Assembly (NCBI GenBank): GCA_963969345.1
Contig: OZ017769.1
Location: 10,047,725 to 10,111,724 of the forward strand
Source of the DNA: Turbatrix aceti
Lineage: Eukaryota > Nematoda > Chromadorea > Rhabditida > Panagrolaimidae
Direction of reading: 5' to 3'
Length of the DNA: 64,000 bases
Numbering within the stretch: the stretch's first letter is position 1; every line of letters begins with the position of its first letter. The notes below the pieces were generated by a model. It had not been told where the DNA came from and did no database searches. It saw nothing but the letters and a program-made list of their open reading frames with translations. Shown here in pieces: positions 33,345 to 44,338 of the stretch. A program made the translations under genes and the position numbers.

Positions 33345-35387
33345 TTAAATCACATGAATTTTGTTTGACTGTCCTCTACATGTTACCGTCATAAATTTTT
33401 GAAGTTCCAGATCAAAGAACAATAATGACAATGTTGGAAGTACAATAATAATGTTATAAGCTGTTTGAGTAAACATTAAAATTCCAATGTAACTCCAAGC
33501 AAAAGGAGGTAACGGTGGTTCTCTATTTGGTTCGTATGGTTTTACAAAAGCCGGAAGAATGTTTGCGACCGCCAGAATCGCAATTCGTTTTACGTTCTTG
33601 CCGTATCTGATGCCCGATGTCCAGGGCATAACTGTAAAAAATTTACGACCGCTCTTGAATCGATATTTGATGTTAAAACAAAGTTCCAGTATGATAAGGA
33701 TGTTTAGAGGAACAAAAATGAAATAACGGTATAACAGAATGTTTTGAAGATACGACTGAAAACATTAAATATTTGCATTTTTTACATTTAAAAAATTACA
33801 CATACATGGACTATCATGGTGTACCTTTTCAAATTCCACCACAACTCAAACGGAATTTTATCAAATCTTGGAAACATTACTTCTAGAATAATAAGAATGA
33901 GAAGTGTTGAGTTGATATACAGCCATATAAAAAGCGAATACAAGTAAAGTGTGTGTCCCTCAAAAAGCCGTTCATTCCATCGCGAAGAGAAAAAGATGCA
34001 AAACTGACTGACTGTTAACAACTGCAGAAATATTGATACAGCATTTTCATACAAAAATAAGCTGATGTTAAAGTTTTGCCCAGAATTCACATCTGTTATA
34101 TCAACTTCATGATTGGTATACATGTAAACAAAACTTATTATTGATCTAAAAAAAGTTGTTGTTATCTGACAAATGTGTCCCAGAACAACATTCAACAAAA
34201 ACCAGTAGTACGTTTGTCTGTTTGAATATATTTTATGATTCTGAAAAAAACTTAATTTATGCATAAACATTTTGAGGACATTTTATGCTCGGATCGGATA
34301 TCTCAAATTTTCTATCAAACCTACCATGCACAAAAACAAAAACATAGGCAAGGAAGTAACCAAGACAATAAATGCTACCATCAGATTGCATACTGTTTGA
34401 ATGATCATAGTTATGACGTCATCAGAGTCAATATTATAACTAATGTACATTGAATCCGAGTTGTATTCAGGATAGTTGCTTGCGACCTCGTCCGGTGCAA
34501 GATAAACCGAACGATGAAAGCATAGCGTTTTGTTGTCGATTGTTGCCATATTATAATTCACTCCAGATGCTAAAAAATGATACACACACACATTTTTAAA
34601 TTTAGTATTCTTAAATATTTTTAATGAGGTTAAAAATATTATCGCAAGTGCCTTGAAAAGGTTTCAGAGGCAGAACTAGCTCGCAGATAGTGTAGTCAAT
34701 TATGGTTTCGATTAGGTGCGTACTTGACATTAAAACTGAAAAAAAATTTTATAACTGACAAATTGCGCAAAAACTTACCGTTTTTGCTTCTAATGTGCGA
34801 TCCCAGAATTCCTTCCCGAAGACTGTTATTGTCATTGTATCTGTAATCTTTGATTGAACTGATGAACGGCACAACGACAGGTGAACCGTTAGCGTTTACA
34901 AATTTGTATTTTCCGTTGGATTTTCTGATGCCGTGGCTGCTGCAGGGAACGTGCATTCCTGTGGCATAGTTTTCAAAATACTCGTCTGAAAACGGAAAAC
35001 TTATATTACAAAATTTCAATTTACGTTTGCATAAAATTTGAATTTTAAATTGAAGACAAAGTTGGTATTTGTCTTCAATTTTGCAACAAATATGTACAAA
35101 TACCGACCAAGTCGAATTTTTTCGTCCATTGACAAAATGGAGACAGGAAGCGACGATTCGTGGAGTGGCTTGCACCAATTTGGAATTTCACATCTCGAAA
35201 AATTTTCCGGTTGATAAAACTTGTAGCATTTGGAATAATCATATAGCATAATCAATTCCCAATCTTGATCTGGACACTCAAGCTCGGTATACGGTTTTGG
35301 TCGCTGTGGAATAGGAAATTTTCCGAAGAGAATCAAAATTGGGGACAACAACATTAACATTAAGCTCGTTGACAAAAACGTTGACAT
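33345..35387 (-). CDS. 7TM receptor with cysteine-rich ectodomain, copy 3
   Basis: Exons 35108-35387, 34779-34985, 34735 to about 34652, 34325-34569, 33806-34240 and 33345-33755, giving about 553 residues. The signal peptide precedes PIPQRPKPYTELECPDQDW. Segment A (KCYKFY, RCEIPNWCK) and segment B (GMHVPC, KFVNANGSPVVVP, CELVLP) are followed by seven hydrophobic segments and the C-terminal tail SNKIHVI. It differs from the others by an extra intron inside segment B (34736-34778, phase 1). The exon after it has no GT donor before a stop. A GC donor after CAAG at 34652 would keep phase but would drop the cysteine that ends segment B in paralogues. All other junctions are canonical and frames are open, so it is probably functional if the GC donor is used. 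Confidence 0.78.
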
Positions 35388-35555
35388 TAATATGGATTTA
35401 CAAAATATTATGGCGGGGTAGTATATTAGACGTTAAAATATTGCTATTCTGTTGTTTACGCATAAACATCAGCTCCACATGAGTATACAATAATTGTATA
35501 CTCAATTATTCAGTTGACAGTTTTTTTAGACTTTTACACCTCTGTATTTGTCACT
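35388..35555. promoter_or_regulatory. Upstream region of receptor copy 3
   Basis: Short AT-rich upstream region with an ATTGTATACTC/GAGTATACAAT inverted repeat at about 35481-35505. No defined promoter element is certain. Confidence 0.3.
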
Positions 35556-36526
35556 TTACCGCGTTGGCACAGGATGCGCCTTTGCGTCAATGGACCAAAA
35601 AAAGTGAGATTTTGCGCGTAGTGTGTTGACTTTGGATGCTTCGCGCAAAATCAGTTTTGGATTTATAAGTATCATTTTTTACAGACAGATTAATCATGTC
35701 CTGAATTTTGCAACGATCTAACTCCGGTAAAAAATAACAAGTTTGAGCATTATTGCAGTTATTTTAAGAACAACTTAAAAAAAAAAGCACAACTGCTAAA
35801 GAATTCGACCGATTAAAAAAAAAAGCCGTGGAGACATCCGTCTTATCGGTATCAACATGTATGCCAAAGCGTGATTCTTAAAAACTGATTTAACCGGAGT
35901 TCTGATCTGATAACCGTTTTATCCATAGTAAATGTGCGCGCGCCCCTTGCGATTTGTACGCTGAGCACTCAAACTTTTTGCCGCTTGCGCGCACCACGAC
36001 GTATGTTTTAAAACTAAATTTACAATTTGTTAATCATAAATATAAAACAAAGTATTTATTTTTTAAAGATTAATCATAATAACTCCCATCAAATCTATTT
36101 TTTACAATAACCCCGAGCGCATATAATAAGATATATGAGCATTTTTACTTCGAGCAAAATACTTATCAGATCAGAACTGCCGTTAAATCAGTTTTTCAGA
36201 ATCACGCATTTGCACACATGTTGATACCGATAAGATGGATGACTCCACGGCTTTGTTTTTAAATCGGTCGAATTCTTTAGCAGTTATGCATTTTTTTAAA
36301 GTTGTTGTTAAAATAACTGCAATAATGCTCAAACTTGTTATTTTTTTACCGGAGTTAGATCGTTGCAAAATTCAGGACATGCTTAATCTGTCTGTAAAAA
36401 ATGATGCTTAAGAATCCAAAATTGATGTTGCGCGAAGCTTCCAAAGTCAACACACCAACATGCGCGCGTTTTTTTTACCATTGACGCAAAATAAGGTGAA
36501 GGCGCATGCTGTGCGTTGGTACGAGG
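35556..36526. mobile_element. About 970-bp palindromic element
   Basis: Arms of roughly 350 bp (about 35556-35910 and 36175-36526) are inverted copies, with several substitutions and small indels between them, so it is older than the 2.7-kb fold-back. The edges read as GCGTTGG-x-CACAG-x-ATGCGCC inward. A target duplication is not clear. Both arms contain a coding-like stretch (AKEFDR in one direction, REASKVNT in the other) that resembles the ORF in the transposon at 31.2-31.4 kb. Confidence 0.65.
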
Positions 36527-36625
36527 TTGCATGACACCTCATAGACATTCATATTTATTACAGCCAGCATGCACAACAAGTAAAAAATATATTTAAAAAT
36601 ATGTTGGTCAGCATAGTGCTAGGTA

Positions 36626-37911
36626 CTCACAAAAAAATGATATTCACCGGTAATTGAAATGTCAATCCCAAGTAATGGACATGTCAATCGTTTCATGCAA
36701 TAATAGACAAGTCCATTCCCTCGGGTTGAATAGATAAAGTCCATTATCCTTGAAAGACAATGTCCATTCCCCAAAGCTTGGCAAAGTGTCATGAATATTC
36801 TTTCGCTGCGAATTCGTTCTGCTCTGATCCCATTCCACCCACGCGTTTTGCTACAGTATGCCACTTCTATTTACCAACGATATCATACATATAAACAATA
36901 AATTACATTCAAACAGACAAAAAATTACGTTGTCGAGAGAACGGTCACTTGATCTGATTGATTCGACGAGAGAGAAGCTTGAGGACGATTCCGAAGATGT
37001 CGATTTCGGCGGCGGCAATAACATTGGCATCCTAAAAAATGAAAATACTTCATGAAAAAAATGGTCTTGAGGTGCATGACATGTGTTTTTCTAACAAGTT
37101 GTATAGTAGTGCTTTGGCAACGCATGCAGTTTTGAAACGCCGTAATCAACAAATCTTCATCCAATCGTCATCAACCTATTCTTCCCAAAACTCAAACGCC
37201 AACCTCAAAATACTAACAACACGCAGAATCAAAACCACAACATTGCCAACTGACGACTATACGGTTTTGTTAGAAAAACACATGTCATGCAAACCCCAAA
37301 CAGTAAATATTACTCGAGCAAAATTCTTACCATGGTTGGAGTCAATCAACAATTCGTCTAAGTAGCACACTGTGCTAAGCACAGCCGTTGACGGCGAGCA
37401 GAAAATATACGACGGAGGGAAACAACATAGCAGCAAAGCACTTATAAACAAACACAATTGAAAACATGAATGAAAACGATAGGACAAAAATTATTATAAT
37501 TTTAAGTTCATAATGCGAGAATGCGCAAAAAATCGCGCCGAGAATCACGATAAGAAGAAAAAATGACAAAAGCTCGTTTTCGACTTTTGTCATTTTTTCA
37601 AACCCATCGCCACAAACACTTGCAAATTATTTTGCATTTGTTTTTGTTTTTGATTATCAATAAGTCTTTTCAATTTAATGGACATTTTTCATTTAAAACA
37701 CACATGCAAATTAGTTTGCATCTGTTTTTGTTTTTTCGAGGGTCAAAATCTTTTCAATATAAAAGACATTTTCCATTTCTCAAATTTTGAGTTTTGTCTT
37801 TTACGGGTAAAAGTTTTTTTCGAGAATTAATGGATTTTGTCCATTGCGGGTAATGAATATCGATACAAATTTTTTAATGGAACATGTCCATTCGAGTCAT
37901 TTTTTTGTGAG
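36626..37911. mobile_element. 1286-bp MITE with TA target duplication
   Basis: Termini CTCACAAAAAAATGA and TCATTTTTTTGTGAG are inverted copies flanked by TA (36624-36625 and 37912-37913), consistent with a Tc1/mariner-type element. The interior contains repeated GGACA/TGTCC motifs near both ends and an inner inverted pair around 37073-37100 and 37261-37290 (ACATGTG-TTTTTCTAACAA). No transposase is recognisable. Confidence 0.75.
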
Positions 37912-38384
37912 TAGTCGAATGCAGAGTGGTGAAGGAAAAAAGGAAGAATATTCGAGATTAATCTCCAGGGATTGCATAATATTAAAATTAAATACAACCT
38001 ACTTCAACATTAAAGTGAGATCGGAAGCCCCAAACTTTAATAGAAAATAATCACATCTATATTTACTTTTTTAATATTTTTCATACTACGATCTTGATAA
38101 GAAATGAAGGAGCATGCACTTCTTGTCTAAACTGTCCGATTCTGGAAAAAACTCCATCTCTTCCATTTAATTTGCAGACAAACAATTTGTAATATTTTTT
38201 GCTATTTATGCTTGCTGCCATTCAAATAAACCGTTAAAATTATTCTTGCCGTCCGTTGTGTTAAACGTAATGGATAACTCGAATAAAATCACGCCTGCTG
38301 TGTGTTTTCATCTTTCTGCCTTGCTTCGTCGTCGTTAGCGCTCAGGTGACGACGTCTTGTCCTGTGGGATGGATCAAGGACACC

Positions 38385-38456
38385 GATCGTTTGCCTTGTG
38401 ATATCCACAAGATCAGTCTTCGAGCCCCTTTCTCTTCGTCTGCATCCAGGAGCTTC
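38385..38456 (-). mobile_element. RTE-like LINE fragment
   Basis: The stretch TTGCCTTGTGATATCCACAA and the following 50 bases match, with substitutions, the antisense of the reverse transcriptase tail of the LINE near 59445-59515 (Q-G-K-R region). It is a small decayed piece, oriented like the receptor genes and just downstream of copy 4. Confidence 0.6.
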
Positions 38457-38528
38457 GTATATTATGAATGTTCATTATCGATATTTACAACAACAAATTG
38501 CCCCGAACAAAGAAATAATATTTATTAT

Positions 38529-40547
38529 TTAGACAACGTGAACCTTGTTTGATCTTCCCTTACACACAATTTTTAAATAATTTCGAATGTCTTGATCAGT
38601 AATTAAAAGCGACAATATAGGAAGTATGCTTTCTATAGCGTATATAATTTCACGTAATACATTATGTTGTACAATTTCCCAAGAAACCGTTTTTCGGAAA
38701 TCGGAAGTAAAAAGATCTGTGACAGGCAACAAAACCTTCTTAACAGCGTAAAATATATTTTCAATGTTGGGATAAAAAAAAGCCAGAATGATGTTTGCGA
38801 TTGCCAGAATCACAACTCGTGGTGCACTTTTGGAATACATAGTGCCCGATAACCATGAAAAAATTGATAAGAATTTACATCCGCTCTTGATTCGATACAG
38901 GATGTTGAAATAAATTTCGAGACTGATAAAGATGTTCAATGGTACAAAAATGTAGCAGCGGTACGCCAAAGCTGTGTATACGTGTTTCTAAAAAATGTTC
39001 AGCTTCAAATTTTCAATTTAAATTTTTTTTACTTATAATAAACATACGTTTAAATCTACAGTGAAGCTCTTTATGGCTATCCGCCATAATACAAATGTAG
39101 AACTCAAATCTTTTGCATGCAATGTTTCGACCATCCATTGAACAAATAATGTAAAGTTAATATAAAGCCATACCAAAAAGCAAAATAAATAAGGCAAATG
39201 CCCCTCAAAAAGTCGTTTATTCCATCGAGGAGAACAAAAATTTAGAAACTGTTGAATAGTCAACACTTGCAAAAATATTGATGACACATTGGTGTATATT
39301 TTGAAAATTATCTGATCGTACAATTCAAAATTGATTTTTCTAAGATCAACATCGTGGTGATTGTACATGGCGTAATAAATTGTGATTGATTTAACAAAAA
39401 TTATAGCCATCAGACAAATGTGTCCCAAAACTATGTTCAAAGCAAACAGATGATACGTTTTTTTGCATGAATAATTTTTTTGATTCTGAAAATGTAAATA
39501 TTAAGTGAATTGGCAATTAAACGCATTTTCTTCGCTCTATCGGGCTTACCGTATACAAAAACCAAAACATAACCAAGTCAATAAATAAAATGTGACTAAC
39601 TAACATAGCTTTGCAAACCGATGCTATAATGTGATGTATCATGTTAAAATAATACACATCATATTGTTGATAGTCATATCTGTTGTACAATGGATCCCAG
39701 TCGTAGTCGGGATAGTCGTCATCGACTTCTCCTGAAGGCAGATAAACCGATCGATGAAAGCACAGTGCTTTGTTGTCAACAGTTGCCAAATTGTAATTTG
39801 CTCCAAAATCTGAAACGCATTTTCATTTTCATTTGCCATAAAAACCATACTCTTATGTTTGCAAGTGTTGTTAACAGGTGCCAAGGGGAGAACTATTTCG
39901 CAGAGAATGTTACCAATTAATGCCACATTTTGGTCATTAAGTAATTCTTCGCCTAAAGACATCAAAATGCCTTCCTGAAGACTTCCTTCGTCGTCGTAAA
40001 TATCGTCATCGTAATAGTTGTATGCTTTGTTCAGACTGGTGTACGGTACAATAACAGGTGATCCGTTTGCATTTATAAATTTATATTTTCCGTTGAGTTT
40101 TTTTAGGCTGTCGTTACGGCAGGGAACGTGCATCCCTGTAGCGTAAGTACCAAAAATGTCGTCTGTAAAAACAGGCAAATAAAATAAACAAATCTAAATT
40201 TTTTTATGATAGATCGATGTTAAAACAAATTTGTTATTTTTTTTGCTCAAAAAACGTCAACCTAGTTCATATTTTTCATCCATTGACAAGATGGAAACAG
40301 GAAGCGAAGATTCGTGAAGCTGCTTGCACCAATTTGGAATTTCACATCTTGATTTGTTTTGTGGGAAATATAACTGATAACACTTTTTAAAATCACCAGT
40401 ATCCCAATCAATTGTTGCCCAGTTTTCATCGGGGCACTCGAGCAAGGTGTACGGCTTTGGTCGCTGTGGAGGTGTGACTTTCCCATACAGAAACAAAAGC
40501 TGGGAGAGAAAAATGAATATTAAGTTGGTAAACGCAAGCGCTGCCAT
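38529..40547 (-). CDS. 7TM receptor with cysteine-rich ectodomain, copy 4
   Basis: Exons 40262-40547, 39851-40162, 39550-39809, 39048-39485 and 38529-38987 join in frame (phases 1, 1, 0, 0) to give 584 residues. All donors are GT and all acceptors AG. The signal peptide (MAALAFTNLIFIFLSQLLFL) precedes PPQRPKPYTLLECPDENW, then KCYQLY, RCEIPNWCK and LHESSLP (segment A) and GMHVPCRND, KFINANGSPVIVP, CEIVLP (segment B). A stalk rich in D, Y and N leads to the first of seven hydrophobic segments. Segment 3 is followed by IQQFLNFCSPRWNKRLF rather than a DRY/NRY motif. The C-terminus is GRSNKVHVV. I chose ATG at 40547 because the upstream extension begins with TTG and because it makes exon 1 exactly 286 nt, as in copy 1. 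This is the most intact member of the cluster. Confidence 0.85.
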
Positions 40548-40679
40548 ACTGCTCGACAAATGAGTTAATGGCTATAAAAGCACTGCTACCTGTCTAATTT
40601 GTTTGAGAAAACCAAAGCGGATTTTTCACCTGCAACACGGCGCACCGCAAGAGCCTTTCAAATGTGTAAATGCTGATTA

Positions 40680-40961
40680 TCAACCATTTGTGCTTACGTA
40701 CTTAATTTTTTTAATGCGAAGTTTTTTGAGGTTTGTATCCCGGGTAGCCTTTTCAACTTTGCACTCTGGAACAAGCACATTAACGGGACGTATACAATTC
40801 AGAAGATGCAATGCGACGGGTTGCTTGCTGCCTGCGGTTTGAGATACATATAACTGGACAAGACCAACTGAACCCATCGTGTAAAGACATTTGGATGCCG
40901 GATGTTTTAAAGAAGACAAGATTGACTGCGATAAAATATTTTTAATTTTTGCTCTATCCAT
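40680..40961 (-). CDS. Unrecognised 93-codon ORF
   Basis: An ATG-started frame with reasonably balanced amino-acid composition lies upstream of receptor copy 4 (MDRAKIKNILSQSILSSLKH at its start). It has no signal peptide, no domain that I recognise and no clear splice partners. It could be a real small gene, a fragment of a repeat or chance. Confidence 0.25.
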   Translation of the reverse strand: MDRAKIKNILSQSILSSLKHPASKCLYTMGSVGLVQLYVSQTAGSKQPVALHLLNCIRPVNVLVPECKVEKATRDTNLKKLRIKKIKYVSTNG

Positions 40962-43900
40962 CCATTGTTATTTGTCAATGGGAGAATAAGACTTTTTTGG
41001 GAGGGCTTCATGATTAGTACAACGATTGACAAACCGATTTTTTTGAACAAAACACATTTTTTTTGTGTAGATGTTTTTTGTTGAGAATTTGGAAAAAAAT
41101 AGGAAAAGAAACAATTTTCCACTTTAGATGATGCCGAAACCCTTTATTTGTTCTAGAGAAAAACTTGCCCATTGTTTTTTTTTGCCCTTGAACTTTTTGA
41201 TTTTTTTGTCATTTTTAGACAAAAACAAAGAACACAATGTTTATCTTGAACAAATGTATACCAGTTAAAAAAAACTTTTACATTGTGACAAAAAATTTTT
41301 AACTGGCAGAAAAACAATTGCTGTTCTTATGTCAAAGTGCCATCCATCTAAAAAAAGAATTATGGAAGGTTTACATTTGATGTTTCTTGCACTCAACAAA
41401 TGTGTGTTCTGTTTTTTTTTCAAATTTGTGGCATGGTCACTTTTGTTGCGTCAGGAGGCCAGAATCATGGTAGCAGACAAAGAGGGGATTCCCATGCTAG
41501 TCCTGTAGGCAAATTATCATGAATAAAAATTTTGAAAAATTGCGCGCCCGACTAAAATAACGCCATTATTTTTTTCCAAATTGGGGTAAGATTTAGTACT
41601 TACATACAAAAAATATCTCACAGGATTCCCAGGGGACTCCCATTTGATAATTCCCCTATTTCTAATTCCCCTAGGAATTTTGCCACCCGGAGTAGCAGTT
41701 ATTCCGGCAAGAATCATGATTAACGATTTTAATCGTTAATCATTTTTATTTTTTGTCATTAACAAGTTTAAAAACAATCTGGGCTGCATCGATAGGTTAT
41801 CGAGAACTTCATTTATAATATATTTTTTTATCGAAAAGTCCTATGAGAATATCCTGAAAATCCCCTTTTCGTATCCCTGACTTCCGGTAGAGTTTCGGAT
41901 GTTTTGAATGACAGGTAACTTCCTGCCTCGATGTTCACTCTCGTCGTTTGACGCTCCTGTTGGAACCTAACATAAATGGTCTACCGGAAATCTTGTTTGG
42001 CAATATTTGTGTCGGTTTGCTTTTTGACTAGCTCATCATTATTTGCCGCTTGTTGGCAGTGCTTTTGGCATGCGAGACAGCGTTAGGCCAGCTTTTGTAC
42101 CGCCGATTTACGGACATTAATAATTTGGGTTCAAATTTTTTTAAATAAATGTTTTCGTTTTTTCGAGTTTGTATTCGTGGCATTGAGGTACTGAAATTCT
42201 GAAATGATCCCCATGGTCCTGAATCAATTTTCAGCTGTTTTTTGTTTGCTTTCAAATAGTACAGATTTTTTGTCTTCCAAAAAAATATTTCTAAATAGTG
42301 CTAGAATTTTTTTCAATTTTTTAAGGTCATCAAAAATGGGAAAAAAAACAATCATTCATTAATGCCCAACTTTTGGTGTGGCATGCAATTTGATTGCTGC
42401 CAGATGGCAAACTCAAAATAATAGAAAGAACGAAATTGGCCCAACGGTTAAATAGATTGCATCCTGTCATTGTTGGCGGTCGGCATTGTCTAACGAGATG
42501 CCATCACACACACCCCGGGGTGTTGTAGTTCCTCATTTACGCCTCGCGCCAAGCTGATGCCACCAATGATGGTTCGCTTTCTTGCTTTGCCCAACACCAA
42601 GTTAGTCGCAGACCGGCCAGGCTGTCTAAACAAGCATGTTACGATTCGTCATTCCCAGGGATGGTGGGTGAAAAAGAAAAAAAGAAGGATGGATAACTTT
42701 TTGGTCATTGAACTGTGTGAAATGTTTTTTGCTAACTTTTTATTGTTGAAAAAAAGTTTTAATTGTCAAGGAATCAAGACGGGGCCTTGTCGGGAACCGT
42801 AAAATTTTTCGCTAACACCTGCGCTATCAATACAAATCGTTACTCTTTGGCTAAATTTTCAAAAATAAAATTTCTGAATTTCCATTTTTGAACGTGTCCA
42901 ATTTATTATTTTCCCTCAAGCATTCCCATTTTTTGCCAGAAAAAAATATGTCACACTTGATTGACCCTCAATGGCCTCAATTTTTTTCAATTTTTTGTTT
43001 GATTTAGCAGATAAGATAACGAAACCAAAATGCTCGCTTCCAGGATTTATGCTTTGGAGGCATTCAATCTAATCTTCAGTGTAGGCAGAGATACAAACTA
43101 GACCAGACCATGCGCCTCTGGTCTGCGTGAAGATGCGACTTCAACTTGCATATCACATAATGTCACGGCTTCCTTCTGTTTTGTTGTGCTCGCGTTTTTC
43201 TTTACTTTATCTACTTCTCCCAGACCCCCTACTCTTGACTGGACTCGGTTTCTTTAGCTTTTGTCTTCCCTACGGCATTTTATGGGAGTTGAGTAATATT
43301 ACTGTCTTCTTCTTTTTTTTCAGAATGGCGTAAAAATTTTTTTGTTCAGTTGATGCTGCAACAATCGAAGGGAGGGAGCCCGAAAAAAAAGTACCCGCAA
43401 AAGAAGTCTGGGTACTTGCTTGTAGATATTTATAAATCCCAAGACGCGCGCCCGCGCCCCAAGCAGTGTCATCAACCGGGAGACGGGACCAAAAGTGCCA
43501 AAAGACTTGTGGAAAATTTTTGAGCATCGTTGTCGTGGTGTCATCGTTCATGCCTTCTTTCTTTGATGTTGTTGGTTGGTTAGTAGGGGGAATGGAGTCG
43601 ACAAGTGCGCTGCTGTCTAGCCAGTTAGCAAGTTTGCACTCTCCGACTATGGGATCGTTTTGGGAAATCGTTAGATAATTTTTTTGGTCCAAAAAAAGAT
43701 TTTTCGTTTGACAAAAAAAAATTATTACGATAAACCGAAAACTTTTTTGGGGAGTAGATGCACGATATTCTGTGTTTCTAAAATTCTTTTCACAGAAAAA
43801 TAAAATCGTTCTTTAAAAAAAATGATTCCTAACGGATTTGAACCCCCGACCTTTCGTGATCACTGAACTTTTTCGTGCCTCTGCGTGACGCGCCACAAAA

Positions 43901-44338
43901 ACAAAAGTTAAACAAAAAAAACAAAAACTTTGCATGCTCACAAAAATGGATAGGTTTTTTTAAATCAATAGAACGAACCCATATCAATTTGCATCAACCG
44001 CTTAATTTATATGCGAAACTAGACGTCCGCTTGCACGTATTTTTCTACTATTTATCTTGGCACAAACCCGACTCAAAAATTTTATGAGAACACGCAGTTG
44101 GCATTTCCTTTTGTTGCATACAAGATGTAAACAATGTTGTTTTACCGTCCATTGCACGTTTTTTAACCTTATGTTTTTTTGGTTTGCTTATTTGGTATTC
44201 GGGTCATTTTTATTGTTGAATTCATAACATTGTACATTTTCAGCGACTAGAAGAAATGTTATTTCATATTAGTAATTTCTAATTATTTTTCAAAACTTTT
44301 AACGGTATAAAAAAATTTTCCGTCCAGCAAAGAGCAAA
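40962..44338. other. Intergenic, mostly repeats and AT-rich DNA
   Basis: A decayed relative of the CAGGGTGGCGAA hAT MITE may span about 41450-41690 (TTCCCATG and TTTTGCCACCC motifs). A tRNA-like T-arm on the minus strand (GGGGGTTCAAATCC, followed by a T run) lies at about 43825-43845. The frame at 43270-43692 on the minus strand lacks any recognised domain. I see no gene that I can support. Confidence 0.4.

Noticed and set aside
43270..43692. 140-codon minus-strand ORF
   Set aside because: No recognisable domain, ends in a poly-Lys translation of an A run and has no splice support.
43822..43900. tRNA gene on the minus strand
   Set aside because: A T-arm-like sequence and a T run are present, but no acceptor stem or anticodon arm could be paired.
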